11,900 nucleotides of DNA from Monoraphidium neglectum. Lineage: Eukaryota; Chlorophyta; Chlorophyceae; Sphaeropleales; Selenastraceae. The translations under genes and the position numbers were made by a program. Where the stretch lies: assembly GCF_000611645.1 (NCBI RefSeq), contig NW_014012134.1:1-11900 (forward strand), written 5' to 3'. Positions within the stretch are counted from its first letter, which is position 1, and each line of letters opens with the position of its first letter. The notes beneath the pieces were generated by a model. The model saw only the letters and a list, made by a program, of their open reading frames with translations, did not search any database and was not told the DNA's origin. Of the stretch, positions 8,604 to 11,900 are shown one piece after another.

Positions 8604-9195
8604 GCCCCTCATCCAGGTATTGCGTGGCCTGGGTGTGGACGGCGTGCTGATTTTGGAGGTGCCGGCCGGCTCCCCCGCGGCGGCTGCGGGGCTGAGGCCC
8701 ACGTATCGCGACGTATTTGGGGATGTGGTTCTCGGGGACATCGTGGGTGAGAGGCCGGCTGGCGATAAACAATTGGGATTTGCATGGGCCATGACTTGAG
8801 AGGAGGAACAGTGTACGGCTTGGTGCGGCCGATGACATCAGGAGCTCCCAATCAAGCTGTGTCGCAAAACTCCAGCCGAATCGCAAGGCACGCACGCGCA
8901 CGTCCCTGCCACTCCATTGCCCAAAAGAGTTGAGCGGTTGGTTAGGTAGGCAGCGTCTGACTCGCCCCTCCCTGCCCACCTTGACGCTCCCCCCGCCTCC
9001 CGCCCCACCCCCTGACGTACGCCGCGCGCAGTGGGCATCGACACGCGCCCTGTGCGCACCGCCAGCGAGCTGATTGCAGCGCTGGACGACAAGCGTCCCG
9101 GGGACCGCGTGCGCTGCGACGTGCTGCGCGACGGCAAGCGGCTCAGCATGGTGGTGCAGCTGGCGGAGCGCATGCCGGGGTCGGTCGAGGAGTGA
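5843..9195 (+). CDS. DEG1-like (HtrA) ATP-independent serine protease, 7 exons, predicted 570 aa
   Basis: DEG1-type proteases degrade damaged proteins, in plants in the thylakoid lumen where they act in photosystem II repair. Exons: 5843-6713, 6966-7171, 7431-7481, 7640-7759, 8023-8193, 8617-8746, 9032-9195 (TGA); all introns are GT-AG and the sum is exactly 571 codons. The leader (1-156) is basic, has a Ser/Asn tract at 98-124 and a hydrophobic segment MLGGSLLLLAASS from 134 ending VASA|G, as in a lumenal transit signal. A 14-Gln tract is at 184-197. The protease domain starts near residue 230 (RRVVTIFESNRPSVVNV), with GQGSGFVWD, then His298 (VAAHTVKGA), Asp328 (SDIAVL), GNPWGLEHTL, and Ser408 (TGNSGGPLLD). 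A PDZ domain follows (about 474-560). The triad is intact. The two substitutions by the active-site motifs are notable. DEG1 fits better than DEG8 by FTLDL and GSGFVWD; which algal paralogue is unclear. Start choice: first in-frame ATG. Confidence 0.92.
6127..6215 (+). repeat. AGC-type repeat encoding a Ser/Asn tract (DEG gene)
   Basis: Imperfect AGC/AAC/AGT triplets read in the Ser frame give a run of mostly Ser and Asn at about residues 97-124, just before the lumenal signal-like segment. It is the same repeat family as the Gln tract downstream, read in another frame. Confidence 0.85.
6392..6433 (+). repeat. CAG repeat encoding 14 Gln (DEG gene)
   Basis: CAG units with one CAA give 14 glutamines at residues 184-197, between the predicted cleavage site and the protease domain. 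A Gln/Ala/Pro-rich linker follows. Confidence 0.95.
7870..7945 (+). repeat. CCG/CTG repeat in DEG intron 4
   Basis: A mixed CCG and CTG triplet array inside the intron 7760-8022 (donor GTGCGC after ...LLDSR; acceptor GGGCCCAG). It would encode poly-Leu or poly-Ala if read, but the exon frames on both sides join only when it is removed. Confidence 0.9.
8194..8616 (+). other. DEG intron 5 with CA dinucleotide repeats
   Basis: 423-nt intron: donor CAG|GTGAGT at 8193/8194, acceptor CATCCAG ending at 8616, phase 0 between APQQ and VLRGLG. Two CA-repeat blocks, about 8527-8570 and 8583-8602, take up most of the 90 nt before the acceptor, with a GCGCGCGC run just upstream of them. No coding motif is seen. 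Confidence 0.85.
8527..8602 (+). repeat. (CA)n microsatellite
   Basis: Two near-perfect CA blocks, split by a short CACACTCTCACC-type spacer, end 14 nt before the intron 5 acceptor of the DEG gene. Confidence 0.95.
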
Positions 9196-9996
9196 TGCGT
9201 GCCTGGTTATGCTGGGAAAGTATCAAGTGGTAAAGCAATTCAAGTATTGGGTGGAGCAGAGAGGTGCGCCAGGTGCTCGTGCTGTGTTGCTCGTCAAGAA
9301 TCAAGCACGTCGTATTCGACACATACAGCTGCACTTTGCTTTGCGACACCCACTGTAAACTACATAAGATCTTGTCGCAATCCGTCAGTTGTAAGTGATG
9401 AGTGTTGCCCGGGGACGGGCATGGCTTGTTCGACCGGTGCATGTGTCACTGCCATTGGTTGCGTGTTGAGGCGCGCACTTTTACGCACGGCTTTCCCCAT
9501 TTTGACGGCAAACAGCGCCGCGCGCACCTCATGCAAGCTGCAAGAACTTGCTGACCCTGCCGTTGCCTGGACGCTGCAGGGCCATGGCGCAAGAACGTCA
9601 GTCGAATTCTCTTTTGACTGCGTGTGCAAAATGAGTTGACTGCCATCTGCAACAGCTAGTTCGCTTCCAGGTGGTCACTTTTCTTCAAGCTTTTGCCTGT
9701 CGGCACAACCGCACACTTCGGCCCTACCCACCGACCTCGACAGTGGTCATCACCGGAACAAGGAAGGTGCTGGAGCACCAGCCGGCGGGGTCTGGCGGCG
9801 TGACAGCCGAGGCACGCCCAGTCGCAGGGTCGGCTGGTTGAGATATGGAGTGGTCGTGGTGGGACTCGAAAGCACAGGGATACCATACTCCATCATTGCG
9901 ATCTGCGCGCGATCTACGAGTCGGGTAGCTCGCGACGTTCACTAAACAAGACTGTAAAACTTACTCATCCGCACTTACGGAGGCGATAGAGCTGGC
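9196..9996. other. DEG 3' UTR and intergenic region upstream of the RING/TRAF gene
   Basis: 800 nt without a gene I can support. The left end is the DEG 3' UTR. The longest open frame on the plus strand (9199-9639) overlaps that UTR and has a Cys/Ser/Ala composition without motifs. The right part should hold the promoter of the gene starting at 9997. A further TGTAA at 9953-9957 has no gene upstream to serve and is probably chance. I looked for tRNA-like T-loop sequences around 9840-9890 and found no foldable match. Confidence 0.5.
9354..9358 (+). terminator. TGTAA polyadenylation signal of the DEG gene
   Basis: TGTAA lies 159 nt after the DEG stop codon, a usual distance for green algae. 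A second TGTAA at 9390-9394 could serve as an alternative. Confidence 0.6.
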
Positions 9997-11900
9997 ATGA
10001 TGAGGCCTCACTACTCCTACACGGCGGACGAAGCCTCGCTGCCGCCCCACCTGACGTGCGGCGTATGCCACGATGCAGCGATCACGCATAGGGGATGCCC
10101 GCAGTGCAACGCGACTTTTTGCAAGGTGGGGCGCGATGCTCGTGACCCTAGTGCCGCCGCTCGCCTCCGTCCGCAGCATCGCGGTCATGCAGGCGCTGCG
10201 CTCGATTGCACTCGCTTTGCGGCCGTGTGTGCCTTTGATTGGCACTGTCAGGCGGCAGCATTTGTACCATTTGCGCATGCACTGGGCCCGTTGGCGCGCG
10301 TGTGCGATACGCAGCGTTCAGCAGCCTCAGTGCGGCAGCTGCTTGTCCCACCTCCTGCCTAGGATGCGGCTGCGCAACTGTCGAGCCCTGCTGCTGACGA
10401 GCCCCGTGCTTCGCAGACAAATGATTTGCATCACCGCTGCCGACGCCTCCACCCACGACACGCGTGCCGCGGCCCCCTGTTGAGATTTTGTACTCCCGTA
10501 AATTCTTTCAATACAGGAGTGCATGGACCAGTGGTTTGAGACGCAGAAACGCAACATGCAGGCCTGCTCCTGCCCCTACTGCCGCCGCCCCCTGCGCTAC
10601 TCCCAGCTGCGCCACGACGCCGTGCTGCAGGCGCAGCTAGACGCGCTGCAGGTCCGCTGCCCCAACGCCCCCGCAGGCTGCGGCGCCCTCATGGCGCGCG
10701 GCCGCGTGGCAGAGCACCTCCGCGTAGAGTGTCCCTCGCAGCCGGCGGCCTGCGAGCACTGCGGCTTGGTCGCGCTGCGGCGGGAGCTCGCCGGCCACGC
10801 GGCAGAGTGCCCGGACAGGCCCGTGCCGTGCGCCAACGCGGCCGCGGGCTGCGGCGCGCTCGTGCCCGCCAGCGCGATGGACCTGCACCTCGCGGCCAGC
10901 TGCGAATGGCAGCCGGCGGCGTGCAGCGGGTGCGGCGGGAGCGTGGCGAGGCGGGAGTGGCGGCGGCACGCGCTGCGTGACTGCCCGGCGCGGCGGGACT
11001 GCCCGCACCGTCCCTATGGCTGCAGCTTCTCAGGCCCCCTGGACCAGCTCCATCAGCACCTCGCCCCTGGCGGCTGCAGCTACGCGGCGGCGGCAGGCGG
11101 TGCCAACGCCACTGCCGCGGGTGCCGGCGCCACGGAGTATGGCACTCTGCCGGACGATGACGGCGGCTGCCTGCCAGCCGCGGAGCTGCGGCTTGCCGAG
11201 GGCGGCTATGCCTCCCTGTTTGAAGCGCTCACAGATGACCCCGCAGCGGCAGCATCGGCGCCAGCAGCTGCGGCTGCGGAGGCAGGAGGGGAGGAGGCTG
11301 CCCAGGGGGCAGAGGGCAGCGACTGGGAGGACGGCATCGAGCTGGGGCTGCCCGGCTGCAGCGGGCGGCTGGGGGTGGCTGGGCTGGTGGCTGACGAGGC
11401 GGCGGATGCGGCGTGGCGCACGGTGCTCAACCTAGGGCTGGTGGAGGTGCGCACGCCTGCTGGGCTGATTGCAGGGTTGGCCGCAGTGTATGCGTGTGTG
11501 TGCGTGCGTGCGTGCGTTCGTGTGTGTGGAGGGGTGCTGTGAGTTGCACGGCTTGGGGTAAATCGTAGGCTTGACCAATCGCGCCCCTTGAGCAGAATCA
11601 AAACCCACCGCCCCTGCCCCCCAACGTCCCTGGTGATGTCCTGGCTGATAGACGACTTGCGCCCGTCACCCACCGCCGCTGTCTTCCTCGACCCGCCCCC
11701 ACCAGGCCATGTCCTCTGGCGACTCGCTGGGCGCCGGCCTCCCCGCGCGCTCCATCTACATGGGCCTGCTGCGCGCGTGGGCCGCAGTGGCGCGATACAT
11801 GGACGACATCCAGGACCGCTGGTGGGAGGGCCGCGACGCCCGTGCACTAGCCCGCGCGTCGCGCCGCGCGGCGGCGGGCCGCGGGCGCCCCGCCGGCGGG
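9997..11900 (+). CDS. RING-variant / TRAF-type zinc-finger protein, probable E3 ubiquitin ligase (3' partial)
   Basis: Exons 9997-10125, 10517-11485 and 11706 to the window end; GT-AG introns, both phase 0. The first exon boundary lies inside the RING, joining ...NATFCK to ECMDQW. RING cysteines at 21, 24, 34, 37, 42, 45, 62 and 65 give C-x2-C-x9-C-x2-C-x4-C-x2-C-x16-C-x2-C, with a Cys where classical RINGs have His. Zinc fingers of the TRAF type follow at about residues 90-115, 120-141, 146-172, 176-199 and 205-230, alternating CPN..GC and C..CG forms, each with a His-x3/4-Cys end. RING plus TRAF fingers typify ubiquitin ligases with substrate-recruiting fingers. After residue 230 comes an Ala/Gly-rich linker and a segment with GGYASLFEALTDDP and EDGIELGLPG that I do not recognise. 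The third exon (SIYMGLLRAWAAVARYMDDIQ...) is open to the end. The start is ATGATG at 9997; no stop or TRAF/MATH domain is seen. Confidence 0.83.
10126..10516 (+). other. Intron 1 of the RING/TRAF gene
   Basis: 391-nt intron: donor CAAG|GTGGGG, acceptor TTCTTTCAATACAG, phase 0. It separates RING Cys42 from Cys45. Open frames inside it lack motifs. Confidence 0.85.
11486..11705 (+). other. Intron 2 of the RING/TRAF gene, starting in a TG repeat
   Basis: 220-nt intron. The donor is taken as GCA|GTGTAT at 11485/11486; the acceptor CCCCCACCAG ends at 11705, phase 0. The first 40 nt are GTGTGTGTGCG(TGCG)n-like sequence. A nearby GTTGG would give a wrong phase. The downstream frame (AMSSGDSLGAG) is open and protein-like, which supports the acceptor better than the exact donor. 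Confidence 0.65.

Noticed and set aside
8202..8799. Open frames with Cys-Val or His-Thr repeats around the CA microsatellite
   Set aside because: They are translations of the dinucleotide repeat in DEG intron 5, not genes.
9199..9639. Plus-strand open frame of 146 codons after the DEG gene
   Set aside because: It begins 4 nt after the DEG stop, spans its TGTAA signals, and has no recognisable motif.
9840..9900. Possible tRNA-like T-loop (GACTCGAAAGC region, both strands)
   Set aside because: I could not find matching acceptor and anticodon stems; the resemblance is limited to a few bases.
9724..9942. Minus-strand open frame of 72 codons in the intergenic region
   Set aside because: No motif, a competing overlapping frame on the same strand, and no supporting signals.
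1..11900. Operon, prophage, CRISPR or defence-island organisation
   Set aside because: The genes are intron-bearing, on both strands, widely spaced and of eukaryotic domain types; the short repeats are microsatellites without spacer structure.

Overview
The window looks like nuclear DNA of a green alga (core chlorophyte, Chlorophyceae or Trebouxiophyceae). The evidence is very GC-rich coding sequence with Ala/Gln-rich low-complexity proteins, several short GT-AG introns (about 120-420 nt) per gene, many CAG and CA/TG microsatellites, and TGTAA polyadenylation signals just after stop codons. The DEG-type protease has a plastid and thylakoid style leader. This placement is inference; no marker gene is present.

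Layout. (1) 117-502, plus strand: the last two exons of an HslV (ClpQ) proteasome-like peptidase whose 5' part lies outside the window. (2) 883-5406, minus strand, convergent with hslV: a large SET-domain histone methyltransferase of the ASH1/NSD/SETD2 type (AWS-SET-postSET). It is rebuilt from four coding exons and a likely 5' leader exon, giving a predicted 1270 aa. (3) 5407-5842: a compact region shared by two divergent genes. (4) 5843-9195, plus strand: a complete seven-exon DEG1-like (HtrA family) serine protease, predicted 570 aa, with intact His-Asp-Ser triad and one PDZ domain. (5) 9196-9996: 3' UTR and intergenic DNA with no gene I can support. (6) 9997 to the window end, plus strand: a RING-variant protein with about five TRAF-type zinc fingers, three exons visible and open at the end.

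The exon models were built by hand from reading frames, GT-AG boundaries and family motifs. Every internal junction keeps phase. The DEG exons sum to 1713 nt (571 codons) and the SET exons to 3813 nt (1271 codons), which supports both models strongly. The genes are not an operon. Two are protein quality-control proteases, one is a chromatin writer and one a probable ubiquitin ligase; nothing shows that they work together. I see no mobile element, CRISPR array, tRNA, rRNA or convincing novel system. The points that deserve a second look are unusual domain details and repeat placement.
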